Shown here piece after piece: positions 1 through 7,631 of a stretch of DNA of 39,938 nucleotides (the stretch's first letter is position 1; the number at the start of each line of letters is the position of its first letter). The DNA comes from DATJMJ01 sp035508795 (GTDB lineage: Bacteria > Actinomycetota > Acidimicrobiia > Acidimicrobiales > Palsa-688), in NCBI GenBank assembly GCA_035508795.1, contig DATJMJ010000097.1:1-39938 (forward strand), in the 5' to 3' direction. The notes beneath the pieces were generated by a model. The model ran no database searches. It was not told the DNA's origin and saw nothing but the letters and a program-made list of their open reading frames with translations. Made by a program: the position numbers and the translations under genes.

Positions 1-13
1 CCTCGCCAAACCG

Positions 14-1687
14 GTGACAACTGGGCAAACGGTCGGCGTATCGACCAGGCGCGCCCAGCCGGCGGTCCTCGCGGAGGGTGAACCCAGCCCTGCGGACCGA
101 AGCGCCCGGGACAACTCAGGCGACCCAGATGGTCGCGACGCGGAAGCGGCCCTAGCCGCCGAAGCCGCCCAAGCGACCCAAGCGGCCCAAGCCGCCCAAG
201 CCGCCCAAGCCGCCCAAGCCGCCCAAGCCGCCCAAGCGACCCAAGCGGCCCAGGACACGCGGGACACGTGGGACACCTGGGATGTCCAGGACGGCCCACA
301 AGGCTCGGACGGTTCGGGCGATCTGGCGGTGACCCCAGGCACTTCGGGGCCCACCCGGCCGCCCGGGGGCGCCGCCCCGGCTTCGGCTGGGTCACCGAAG
401 GGCAGCCGGCCAAGGTTCGGCGGCCGTTTCTGGCGGCTTTGGTGGGCGACGGCGATCTCGTCGAGCGGTGACGGCCTGCTCTCGGTCGCACTGCCTTTGC
501 TCGCCTTCACGCTCACTCATAACCTTCTGGCGATCGCCGCGGTCACAGCAGACCAGAGGGCGTTCTCGGCCCTGGCGTCCCTGCCGGCAGGTGTCATCGC
601 AGACCGCTTTGACCGGCGGGCGGTAATGCTCGTTTCGAACTTCCTCTCGGGAACGGCCCTCGCTGCCCTCGTCGTGGTGATGAGCGTGGGGGTCGCCGAC
701 CTCCAGATGCTGTATTCGATAACGGCCGTTTTGGCCGTGTGCGACGTCGGCTACACAGTTGCTCTCCAGGCCAGCGTGCCCGACGTTACCCCGCCCGAAC
801 ACTTAGCGACCGGCAACGGGCGCCTTCTCGGGATCGACGGCGCAGGAGAAAACTTCGTAGGCCCGGGGATCGGCGGTTTTCTTTTCGGCGCAGCTCGGCG
901 GGTCCCCTTTTTCCTGGATGCAGTTAGCTTCTTCGCGGCCGCGCTTCTCGTGCGCACGAGCGTCCCGTCCAACAGGAGCAAGCTGCGCCACGCCGGCGGC
1001 GCCTCGGCGAGCGGCACCGCCCAGGCCCAGGGCACTGATCGTGAGCCCTTCGTCGACGGCGAGTACCGCCACGGCAGGGGTTGGACGTCCGATTTCGGTT
1101 CAGGGCTAAGGGTTTTTCGCAGGAGCGTAGTCCTCAAGTTGCTTGCCGCGACAATGGCGTCGGCCAATTTCACCCAGAGCATCGTCTTCGGCCTGGTCGT
1201 CGTTTACGCCGAACGGACCTTGCGCCTCGACTCGACGGGTTACGGCTTGTTCCTTGCGGGTGCGTCAGTGTTGGCCGTAATAGGTAGCTTTTTTGCCGGC
1301 CGGCTAGTGCGGTTGGTCGGCGGGGCGGGGGTCGTCGTGATAGGTATCTTCCTCGCCACGGTCAGCTATGTGGGGCTGTCGTTCACCCGGGTGGCAATCG
1401 TGGCCGTGTTCGTCTTCGGGCTGCAGGAGATCGGGATCGCAATTGCGAACGTTGGCTCTGTAACGACTCGCCAGCGTCTCATCCCTCGCCACCTCTTCGG
1501 CCGGGTGACCAGCGTGCACCGGTTGATGGGCGGAATCGCCGCCCCACTCGGAGCGATGGCCGGTGGCCTCATCGCGACGGTGTCGAGCGTACCTATGGCC
1601 ATGTTCGTCGCCGGGGGGCTCGAAGCCATTATGTTGGCTTACCTCGCTCCAGCTCTCCTGCAGTCGGCCGCCCGGGCCGGGGTTTAG
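14..1687 (+). CDS. MFS transporter (EntS/MFS_3-like) with Ala/Gln-repeat N-terminus
   Basis: A drug- or metabolite-exporter of the major facilitator superfamily, acting in the cytoplasmic membrane. The membrane domain begins near residue 138 and has about 12 hydrophobic segments. The loop between TM2 and TM3 carries the MFS signature GVIADRFDRR (about residues 194-203), as in EntS-type exporters. The first ~135 residues are low complexity and include about ten AAQ/ATQ triplets encoded by a 9-bp repeat, so they are probably a disordered cytoplasmic extension. The GTG at 14 is the first start in view, but the frame stays open to the window edge, so the true start may lie upstream. A start close to the first membrane segment is also possible. 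Substrate unknown. It converges with bioA, ending 53 bp from the bioA stop. Confidence 0.85.
   Translation: MTTGQTVGVSTRRAQPAVLAEGEPSPADRSARDNSGDPDGRDAEAALAAEAAQATQAAQAAQAAQAAQAAQAAQATQAAQDTRDTWDTWDVQDGPQGSDGSGDLAVTPGTSGPTRPPGGAAPASAGSPKGSRPRFGGRFWRLWWATAISSSGDGLLSVALPLLAFTLTHNLLAIAAVTADQRAFSALASLPAGVIADRFDRRAVMLVSNFLSGTALAALVVVMSVGVADLQMLYSITAVLAVCDVGYTVALQASVPDVTPPEHLATGNGRLLGIDGAGENFVGPGIGGFLFGAARRVPFFLDAVSFFAAALLVRTSVPSNRSKLRHAGGASASGTAQAQGTDREPFVDGEYRHGRGWTSDFGSGLRVFRRSVVLKLLAATMASANFTQSIVFGLVVVYAERTLRLDSTGYGLFLAGASVLAVIGSFFAGRLVRLVGGAGVVVIGIFLATVSYVGLSFTRVAIVAVFVFGLQEIGIAIANVGSVTTRQRLIPRHLFGRVTSVHRLMGGIAAPLGAMAGGLIATVSSVPMAMFVAGGLEAIMLAYLAPALLQSAARAGV
161..256 (+). repeat. 9-bp tandem repeat (AAQ-coding) in the MFS gene
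   Basis: About ten copies of a 9-bp unit close to gcccaagcc, some with gcgacccaa variants. It is translated in frame as AAQ/ATQ. The unit length is a multiple of three, so copy-number change would not shift the frame. Confidence 0.9.
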
Positions 1688-1740
1688 GTTGCGACGTCTC
1701 GCTCCCTGAAGTAGCGCAGCGTTTGGGCCTTCGAGGAATT

Positions 1741-3033
1741 TCAACCCTGGCGAGCCGCCGCGACCATTGCTCTTGTGATCACAGCGACATCGCCGTCGTC
1801 ACAGATGTAGGGAGGCATCGTATAGACCAGGTCCCTGAAGGGCCGCAGCCAGGCTCCCTCTGCGAGGGCAGCAGCGGTTGCGGAGGCGATGTCGACCCTG
1901 TGGTCGAGCTGCACGACGCCGATCGCCCCAAGGACGCGGACGTCGCGCACGCCGGGCAGGGATGCGGCAGGAGCGAGCCCTTCTCGCAGGCCCGACTCGA
2001 TCTCGCCGACTCGTGAGCGCCAGTCAACCGATGTCAATAGGCCAGTCGAGGCGAGTGCCGCGCTGCAGGCCAGCGGGTTGGCCATGTACGTCGGCCCATG
2101 CACCAAACAGCCTGGGCCGCGTTCGCCGAGTGAGACCACCCGGGCTACCTCCTCTGTGCAGAGCATTGCGGCCATGGACATGTAACCGCCTGTCAGCGCC
2201 TTGCCGACGCACATTATGTCCGGGCTGACCCCGGCACCGGCGGAGGCGAACGGCGGTCCGGTCCGTCCGAACCCGGTCGCGATCTCGTCCAGGATGAGCA
2301 GGAGTGACAAGCGGGAGGCGAGGTCGCGTAGCACCCTCACATAGGCGGCGTCGTAAAACCACATCCCGCCCGCCCCCTGGACAACCGGCTCCGCGATGAT
2401 GGCCGCCAGCTCGTCGCTGTGCCTCTCGGCGAGGGCGGTGACATGGGTGACCCAACCTGGGTCCGCCCCGGGGCCCCCAGGTGGCCGGGGGGCGAAGATG
2501 TTGTGGGGAAGAACCCCGTGGAACAAGTGGTGCATGCCGTCCACCGGGTCGCACACCGACATCGCCCCGAAGGTGTCCCCGTGGTAGCCCCCTGCGAGGG
2601 AAAGGAACTTGACCCGCTTCTCAAGTCCCAGGTTGGCCTGGTACTGGACCGCGGTCTTGAGCGCGACCTCCACGGAAACCGAGCCGGAATCGGCAAAGAA
2701 AACTCTGTCCAGGCCTGCGGGCGCGAGGCGCGTAAGGACCCGCGCCAGCTCGATGGCCGGGGCATGAGTCAGGCCTCCGAACATGACATGCGACATGGCG
2801 CCCAGCTGGCGGGCCAGCGCCGCGTCGATCACGGGGTTGCGGTAACCCCAGATGGCGGCCCACCACGACGACATGCCGTCGACCAGCTCGCGCCCATCGG
2901 CGAGCTTTAGGCGCACCCCCGCAGCCGAAACGACCGGGAGCGCCGCCTGCGTGGCGGGAAGGGGGGCGTACGGGTGCCAGACATGGTCCTTGTCGAAGCC
3001 GAGCAGTTCGTCCCAGTCGATCGCGCTTCCCAC
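1741..3033 (-). CDS. bioA: Adenosylmethionine-8-amino-7-oxononanoate aminotransferase (BioA)
   Basis: PLP-dependent class III aminotransferase that converts KAPA to DAPA in biotin synthesis, using SAM as amino donor. At 430 aa it matches the family length. Visible features: SSWWAAIWGY (residues 55-64, the substrate-binding WW region of BioA), GGYHGDTFGAMS (148-159), the PLP-binding DEIATGFGRTG (249-259), and the Schiff-base lysine K278 in CVGKALTGGY. The start is GTG at 3033. TAGCAT (3048 to 3043 on this strand) ends 9 nt before it, so the mRNA is probably leaderless. No other biotin gene (bioF, bioD, bioB) is in the window. Monocistronic by appearance and divergent from the GNAT gene. Confidence 0.95.
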   Translation of the reverse strand: MGSAIDWDELLGFDKDHVWHPYAPLPATQAALPVVSAAGVRLKLADGRELVDGMSSWWAAIWGYRNPVIDAALARQLGAMSHVMFGGLTHAPAIELARVLTRLAPAGLDRVFFADSGSVSVEVALKTAVQYQANLGLEKRVKFLSLAGGYHGDTFGAMSVCDPVDGMHHLFHGVLPHNIFAPRPPGGPGADPGWVTHVTALAERHSDELAAIIAEPVVQGAGGMWFYDAAYVRVLRDLASRLSLLLILDEIATGFGRTGPPFASAGAGVSPDIMCVGKALTGGYMSMAAMLCTEEVARVVSLGERGPGCLVHGPTYMANPLACSAALASTGLLTSVDWRSRVGEIESGLREGLAPAASLPGVRDVRVLGAIGVVQLDHRVDIASATAAALAEGAWLRPFRDLVYTMPPYICDDGDVAVITRAMVAAARQG

Positions 3034-3042
3034 GGGACGACA

Positions 3043-3048
3043 ATGCTA
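3043..3048 (-). promoter_or_regulatory. Leaderless -10 box of bioA
   Basis: TAGCAT on the minus strand, 9 nt before the bioA GTG. Same hexamer and same spacing as at proS. Confidence 0.55.
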
Positions 3049-3134
3049 CGGGCCCCGAGCCGCGAGCCGCCCCCCGTAGGTTCCGGCGGATGCCGGGGTG
3101 CCGGGCAATCGACTGGCGCCATCCGGCACCGCAC

Positions 3135-3140
3135 TACTCT
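3135..3140 (+). promoter_or_regulatory. Leaderless -10 box of the GNAT gene
   Basis: TACTCT, 7 nt before the GTG at 3148. It supports that start over the longer open frame that begins at 2974 inside bioA. Confidence 0.5.
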
Positions 3141-3147
3141 GAGCGGG

Positions 3148-3789
3148 GTGGTGACAGTCTCGGTTGCCGACGATGTGACCGAGGAGCTGCTCGGGGCGGT
3201 CCACCGTCTGTTGCCCCAGCTTTCGGCCTCTGCTCAGCTCCCGGGCGGCCCCGAGGTAGGCGAGATCGTCAACTCCCCGGCGACGGTTTTGTTCGTCGCC
3301 CGGGATGAACTGGCCGGCGACCAGATCCGCCCGGACGATGCCTGGCAGCGAGACCAAGCGACGGGCGCGGCCGGCCACGCCGGGGGTCCCGGTCAAGTTG
3401 GCCACGCCGGGGGTCCCGGTCAAGTTGGCCACGCCGGGGGTCCCGGTCAAGTTGGCCGCGCCGGCCCGATCGTCGGGATGCTCACGCTCGCAATTTTCCG
3501 CATACCCACCGGCATCCGGGCCTGGGTCGAAGACGTAGTGGTGGACGGTGCATCGCGGGGGCGGGGGGTTGGCGAGGCCCTCACGCAGGCAGCCGTGGCC
3601 TTCGCCGGCGCACGGGGAGCGCTGACCGTCGACCTGACCTCGCGTGCCTCGCGCGAGGCAGCCAACCGGTTGTACCAGAGGATTGGTTTCGAGTTGCGCG
3701 ACACCAACGTGTACCGGCTGAAACTCGGCACGAGCGCCGGCGGTGCGTCGCCAGCTGGTGGCGGAGAAAACCGGAGCTTTACCAGCTAG
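3148..3789 (+). CDS. GNAT-family N-acetyltransferase with a tandem-repeat insert
   Basis: Acetyl-CoA-dependent N-acetyltransferase of about 213 aa. The fold shows in the beta4 segment AWVEDVVVDGASRG, the acetyl-CoA-binding loop RGRGVGEALTQAA (about residues 131-143) and the C-terminal ANRLYQRIGFELRDTNVYRL typical of GNATs. Between beta2 and beta3 the chain is interrupted by three perfect copies of a 9-residue unit (GHAGGPGQV), encoded by a 27-bp DNA repeat. The frame runs back to 2974 across bioA, but a -10 box 7 nt before the GTG pair at 3148/3151 and the start of the domain favour 3148. Substrate not predictable. It converges with proS. Confidence 0.8.
   Translation: MVTVSVADDVTEELLGAVHRLLPQLSASAQLPGGPEVGEIVNSPATVLFVARDELAGDQIRPDDAWQRDQATGAAGHAGGPGQVGHAGGPGQVGHAGGPGQVGRAGPIVGMLTLAIFRIPTGIRAWVEDVVVDGASRGRGVGEALTQAAVAFAGARGALTVDLTSRASREAANRLYQRIGFELRDTNVYRLKLGTSAGGASPAGGGENRSFTS
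3373..3453 (+). repeat. Three perfect 27-bp direct repeats in the GNAT gene
   Basis: Units 3373-3399, 3400-3426 and 3427-3453 are identical. A diverged fourth begins at 3454. In frame, nine residues per unit. Perfect identity suggests recent expansion. Confidence 0.95.
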
Positions 3790-3852
3790 TCGACCGACGC
3801 CGCTCGTCCCGCCCGGGCACCCTTAGCGGCGCCTCCTCCTGGAAGACCGGTG

Positions 3853-3869
3853 CGGGCCTAATAAGCCCG
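3853..3869. terminator. Possible small hairpin at the 3' end of proS
   Basis: CGGGC, a 7-nt loop (ctaataa), then GCCCG. It overlaps the proS stop codon and sits between two convergent genes. There is no T-tract, so terminator function is uncertain. Confidence 0.3.
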
Positions 3870-5288
3870 GCCGACGACCGCGACCAGGTTGGACAGCTCC
3901 TCTTTGGCGCCCGGCAGCGTACCGTCGGGGCGTTGGAGCGCCCGCACCGAAATGCCTGCCGCGTTGAGGCGCTGCTCCCCATCCCCTTGGCCAGCGTTCT
4001 CCGACAGCAAACTGCCAGGCACGATGGCGAAGCCGCTCTGAGACGCTTCCTCGGCCTCTTCGAGGCTCGCGACGACGACGGTGCGATCTTCCCGCCGCTG
4101 GCGAGCTTCAGCCAGAAGGCCGGCCTCGGTCTCCGCCAGCACCCGTACAACTTCCCTGGTTACGTCGTCGAGCCGCACGTTTGTTTTGGTGTTGTTATCC
4201 CGCCGCGAGAGCACGACCGTGCCCGAGGCGAGGTCCCGCGGGCCGACCTCGAGCCGCACAGGTACGCCCTTGAGCTCCCAGGCCACGACCCGCCTCCCGA
4301 ACGAAAGATCCGTCCTCACATCCAGCTCTGCCCGCAAACCTGCAGAACGGAGCGACTCACCGATCGCAGCGGCCGCCTCACCCGCCCCATCCTCGGTGCG
4401 TACGGCAAGGACGACCACCTGGACGGGGGCAAGTTTGGGCGGCAGGCGCAAACCGTTGTCGTCGCCGTGCACCATTATGAGAGCGCCCATCAACCGTGTC
4501 GACGACCCCCACGAGGTCTGCCACACATGTCGCTGCTGGCCGGACTCGTCGAGGAAGACAATGCCGAAAGCCTTGGCGAACCCCTGCCCGAGTTCGTGGC
4601 TCGTGCCCATTTGGAGTGCCTTGGCGTCGCGCATCATGGCCTCCGCAGTCCACGTGGTGGTGGCCCCGGCGAAGCGTTCTCGGTCCGTCTTCCGCCCGAG
4701 CAGCACCGGGACCGACATGACGTCGACCATGAAGTCCTCGTACACGTGACGGAGGATCCGCAGGGCATACGTACGCGCTTCCTCTTCAGTGGCGTGGGCC
4801 GTATGGCCCTCCTGCCAGAGGAACTCGGTGGTGCGCAGGAAAAGCCGGGGACGCAGTTCCCAGCGGACCACGTTGGCCCATTGGTTGACGAGGAGAGGTA
4901 GGTCCCGGTAGCTCTGGATCCACCTGGCCATGAAGGAGTCGATCACGGTCTCGCTGGTCGGGCGTACCACCACGGGCTCTTCGAGTTTTTTCCCGCCGCC
5001 ATGAGTCACTACGGCAAGTTCGGGGGAAAACCCCGCTACGTGCTCGGCTTCCTTGCGGAAGTAACTTTCGGGGATGAACAAGGGGAAATATGCGTTCTGC
5101 GCGCCGGCAGCCTTGATCCGGGCGTCTATTTCCGCCTGCATCCGTTCCCAAATGGCATAGCCCCAGGGCCGGATGACGATCGTGCCGCGCACGGGCCCGC
5201 CCTCGGCCAGCTCGGCCTTCGCCAAGACGTCCTGGTACCACTGAGGGAAGTCGTCCGCCTGGGGTGTGAGGACGTCAGGCCTGGCCAT
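3858..5288 (-). CDS. proS: Prolyl-tRNA synthetase (short archaeal/eukaryotic type)
   Basis: Class II aminoacyl-tRNA synthetase that charges tRNA-Pro. At 476 aa and without the inserted editing (INS) domain it is the archaeal/eukaryote-like form, also found in some bacteria. Evidence: VVVRPTSETV (106-115), motif 2 with FLRTTEFLWQEGHTAH (150-165), the WQTSWGSSTR segment and motif 3 GALIMVHGDDNGLRLPP, then an HGTP anticodon-binding domain. The C-terminus ends in GRAY, matching the aromatic terminus common in this type. The ATG at 5288 follows TAGCAT by 9 nt, so initiation is probably leaderless. Essential housekeeping gene; no sign of transfer seen. Confidence 0.96.
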   Translation of the reverse strand: MARPDVLTPQADDFPQWYQDVLAKAELAEGGPVRGTIVIRPWGYAIWERMQAEIDARIKAAGAQNAYFPLFIPESYFRKEAEHVAGFSPELAVVTHGGGKKLEEPVVVRPTSETVIDSFMARWIQSYRDLPLLVNQWANVVRWELRPRLFLRTTEFLWQEGHTAHATEEEARTYALRILRHVYEDFMVDVMSVPVLLGRKTDRERFAGATTTWTAEAMMRDAKALQMGTSHELGQGFAKAFGIVFLDESGQQRHVWQTSWGSSTRLMGALIMVHGDDNGLRLPPKLAPVQVVVLAVRTEDGAGEAAAAIGESLRSAGLRAELDVRTDLSFGRRVVAWELKGVPVRLEVGPRDLASGTVVLSRRDNNTKTNVRLDDVTREVVRVLAETEAGLLAEARQRREDRTVVVASLEEAEEASQSGFAIVPGSLLSENAGQGDGEQRLNAAGISVRALQRPDGTLPGAKEELSNLVAVVGRAY

Positions 5289-5297
5289 GGGAGCACG

Positions 5298-5303
5298 ATG
5301 CTA
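5298..5303 (-). promoter_or_regulatory. Leaderless -10 box of proS
   Basis: TAGCAT on the minus strand ends 9 nt before the proS ATG. Confidence 0.55.
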
Positions 5304-5806
5304 GCGCCATGCCCGAGCCCCGACCCCCATTATCCGGTGGGTCGCGGTAGGCACGCTGCTTCGTTGTCCTTCGACATCTTCCAGCCCGGAGAAAATCGTA
5401 CCTTTGCGGCGGCCCGGGCCCGCCTGCGGGGAGTGACGTCGCCAGCACATGCAGCGACCATGGCCGGTCCGTGCCCGAAGCGCGCCCGGCAAGCGCCGCG
5501 CGGCGCAAGCCCGACCACGTGTGCCCACGCCCTTCGCAACCCCGCGCCCCAAGAGCGGGCTCACAGGCGGCTGTCCTGGCGACGTTCCCTGGCGATGGTC
5601 TTAGGCGGCACTTACGCGCGGCACCGCCCCCGCGCAGCGCCCACGAGCCACTCATGCCGCAATCAGGCGGCAATCCAACCCCCCTCAGGTACGGCCGGCA
5701 TTTTGCGGGACCTGATAACGGCACTGTGCATCCCCGGCGCTGCAGGGTGAGGGCGCCCTAAAAAGGCCCGTGGCTTCCTCGCTCGGCGCTCACGGATTTG
5801 GGCTTG
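5304..5806. other. Intergenic stretch between proS and the gtrA-like gene
   Basis: About 500 bp without a gene I can support. Several overlapping open frames (up to about 149 codons) occur on both strands, but none resembles a known protein and they are of the kind expected by chance at this GC. No tRNA-like or convincing hairpin structure was seen. The outer ends hold the divergent promoters. Confidence 0.6.
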
Positions 5807-5812
5807 TAGAGT
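5807..5812 (+). promoter_or_regulatory. Leaderless -10 box of the gtrA-like gene
   Basis: TAGAGT, 6 nt before the ATG at 5819. It would start the cluster running to 11.1 kb. Confidence 0.6.
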
Positions 5813-5818
5813 GAAGAA

Positions 5819-6613
5819 ATGACCGCTGACGCCGAGATGCCCTCTCCCGCGGTGGACGTCGAACGTACGACGCTGCTCGACAGGTTGACCCGCTCGGCCG
5901 CAATGCGGTGGTTCCTCAACCTGAGCCTGATGCGGAAGGTGTTGTCACTGTCGCGGGGCGATCGGGCCATCCACAAGTTCGTCCGGTACTCGATGGTATC
6001 GGGGGTCGCCATCGTTATCAGCCAGGTCACAATCCTGATATGTGCCGGGGTCTTCCACCTCTCCGGCATCCTGGCCAACACCATCGGAGCGCTCGCGGCG
6101 ACGCCTGCCTCCTACGAGCTCAACCGCAAGTGGGCCTGGGGCAAAAGAGGTAAGAGCCACCTTTGGAAAGAGGTTGCGCCTTTTTGGGGCCTGACCCTCA
6201 TCGGTTACCTTGCCTCGACTGGGACCGTGCAGCTAGCGGACAATATTTGCCACTCTCATCACGTCACGGGCCTTGGCCGCGCCTTTGCGATTATGGGTGC
6301 TTCACTCTTCGCCTATGGCGTCGTGTGGATTGCAAAATTCATCATTTTCAACAAGCTTGTTTTCGCGTCGAAGGCTCCTCTGATGAACGAGCCCGCCAAG
6401 CCGCCCGTAGTCCCCGCAGCCGCGCCGCCAAATTCAAAAGTCGCCGGCAATGGGGGGACAACGCTTCCCGACCCCGCCGGCACGCCTGTTGCAGCGAGCT
6501 CGGCAGTTAATGTGGGCACTAGTTCAGGATTTCACGCTACTGCCCAGCCTCCGCGCCACAACAGCCGAGGCGACGAGGCAGTCGGGGCGCTCGAGGCACC
6601 GGGCCCGCAATAA
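5819..6613 (+). CDS. GtrA-family membrane protein (polyprenyl-linked sugar flippase-like)
   Basis: GtrA-like proteins are small four-helix membrane proteins, several linked to moving polyprenyl-phosphate sugars across the membrane. Four hydrophobic segments are visible, at about residues 55-79, 82-100, 119-140 and 157-183. The family hallmark NRKWAW (102-107) follows TM2. An N-terminal ~50-residue cytoplasmic part and a Pro/Ala-rich disordered tail of about 75 residues flank the core. It leads a plus-strand cluster with two methyltransferases, a GT4 glycosyltransferase and a terpene-cyclase-fold protein, so a role in exporting a polyprenyl-linked product is plausible but inferred. The ATG at 5819 sits 6 nt after a -10 box. 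Confidence 0.85.
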   Translation: MTADAEMPSPAVDVERTTLLDRLTRSAAMRWFLNLSLMRKVLSLSRGDRAIHKFVRYSMVSGVAIVISQVTILICAGVFHLSGILANTIGALAATPASYELNRKWAWGKRGKSHLWKEVAPFWGLTLIGYLASTGTVQLADNICHSHHVTGLGRAFAIMGASLFAYGVVWIAKFIIFNKLVFASKAPLMNEPAKPPVVPAAAPPNSKVAGNGGTTLPDPAGTPVAASSAVNVGTSSGFHATAQPPRHNSRGDEAVGALEAPGPQ

Positions 6614-6633
6614 ACCGGGCGGCGCTCCCGACC

Positions 6634-7449
6634 GTGGCAGAGCCAGAGCCATCCGCCGGCGCCGGCCAGGCACCCCCCGACCTGGCATCCCCCCGCCCGG
6701 CCCCCCCGGGCCAGGCACCTGTTGGTCTGGTACCTTCCGACCCGGCAATCGCTGCTCACGCACCGCCTGTCCGAGCGCGCGTTCGACAAGTACGTGCAGG
6801 ACAAGTGAGCGGCTGGACGGCGTGGGCGGACGTGGCGACCAGCGCCAAGGGGTTCATGCCGCACGACGAGGGGATGGCGCTCTATCTTGCCGGCCTCGAC
6901 GCAGCGGCAAGCGGCTTGCCGTTGCTGGAAATCGGGACCTATTGCGGCAAGTCAGCGGTCTACCTCGGTTCGGCCGCCCGGCTAAGGGGGAACGTGCTGT
7001 TCAGCGTTGACCACCACCGTGGTTCCGAGGAGCTCCAGCCCGGTTGGCCGCACCATGACCCCGAGGTGGTGGACCCGTCGTCCGGCCGGGTCGACACGCT
7101 CCCCTGGGCCCGGAGGACTGTCGCCGAGGCAGGGCTCGAGAGTTCCGTCGTCCTAGTCGTGGGGGAGTCTTCCACCGTTGCCCGATTTTGGGCGTCGCCG
7201 CTCTCGATGCTGTTCATTGACGGTGGGCACGGCGCCGCACCTGCACGCGCCGACTTCGACGGGTGGTTGCCTCATCTCGCGCTCGATGGCACCTTGGCTG
7301 TCCACGACGTCTTTGCCGACCCGGCGGACGGTGGCCAGGTCCCTTATGACCTCTACAGTGGGGCGCTCCGCTCCGGCGAGCTGGTAGAAACGCTTGCGGT
7401 TGGCTCGTTGCGCCTGGCTCGCCGGGCCCTGCCACCCCGAGCTCGCTGA
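6634..7449 (+). CDS. Class I SAM-dependent methyltransferase (Methyltransf_24-like)
   Basis: A Rossmann-fold methyltransferase. Motif I is LLEIGTYCGKSAVYLG (about residues 97-112 from the GTG at 6634). An acidic SVDHHRGSEE follows, then LSMLFIDGGH, the DGGH motif typical of the Methyltransf_24 group. The first ~57 residues are Pro/Ala-rich and unlike the family. GTG at 6805 would start the protein just before the conserved part (GWTAWADVATSAKGF) and is a serious alternative. The gene begins 20 bp after the gtrA-like stop, which fits an operon. Substrate unknown; the neighbouring GT4, second methyltransferase and cyclase-like protein suggest a shared lipid or glycoconjugate pathway. Confidence 0.8.
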   Translation: MAEPEPSAGAGQAPPDLASPRPAPPGQAPVGLVPSDPAIAAHAPPVRARVRQVRAGQVSGWTAWADVATSAKGFMPHDEGMALYLAGLDAAASGLPLLEIGTYCGKSAVYLGSAARLRGNVLFSVDHHRGSEELQPGWPHHDPEVVDPSSGRVDTLPWARRTVAEAGLESSVVLVVGESSTVARFWASPLSMLFIDGGHGAAPARADFDGWLPHLALDGTLAVHDVFADPADGGQVPYDLYSGALRSGELVETLAVGSLRLARRALPPRAR

Positions 7450-7466
7450 AGCCGCAAAGCTCAGCC

Positions 7467-7560
7467 CGCCACGCCCAGTCCCGCCCGGGCCCGCCCCGCC
7501 CCGCCCAGTCCCGCCCAGTCCCGCCCAGTCTCGCCCCGCCTCGCCCAGGCCCGCCTGGCA
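7467..7560 (+). repeat. 10-bp tandem repeat between methyltransferase and GT4
   Basis: Three exact copies of ccgcccagtc (7501-7530) within a wider run of degenerate copies. The unit is not a multiple of three and the run lies outside coding sequence, unlike the repeats inside genes here. Confidence 0.8.
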
Positions 7561-7631
7561 TCGCCCAGCCCGCCAGCCCCCAACCCACCCATTTGACCGG
7601 CTCATGCCCAACCGTCAAGGCTTGGCGTCAC

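Noticed and set aside
2974..3147. A longer GNAT protein starting inside bioA
   Set aside because: The extra residues do not fit the domain, and a -10 box sits 7 nt before the GTG at 3148.
5304..5806. A small gene or RNA between proS and the gtrA-like gene
   Set aside because: No frame with a convincing start signal and family resemblance, and no tRNA-like fold or strong hairpin.
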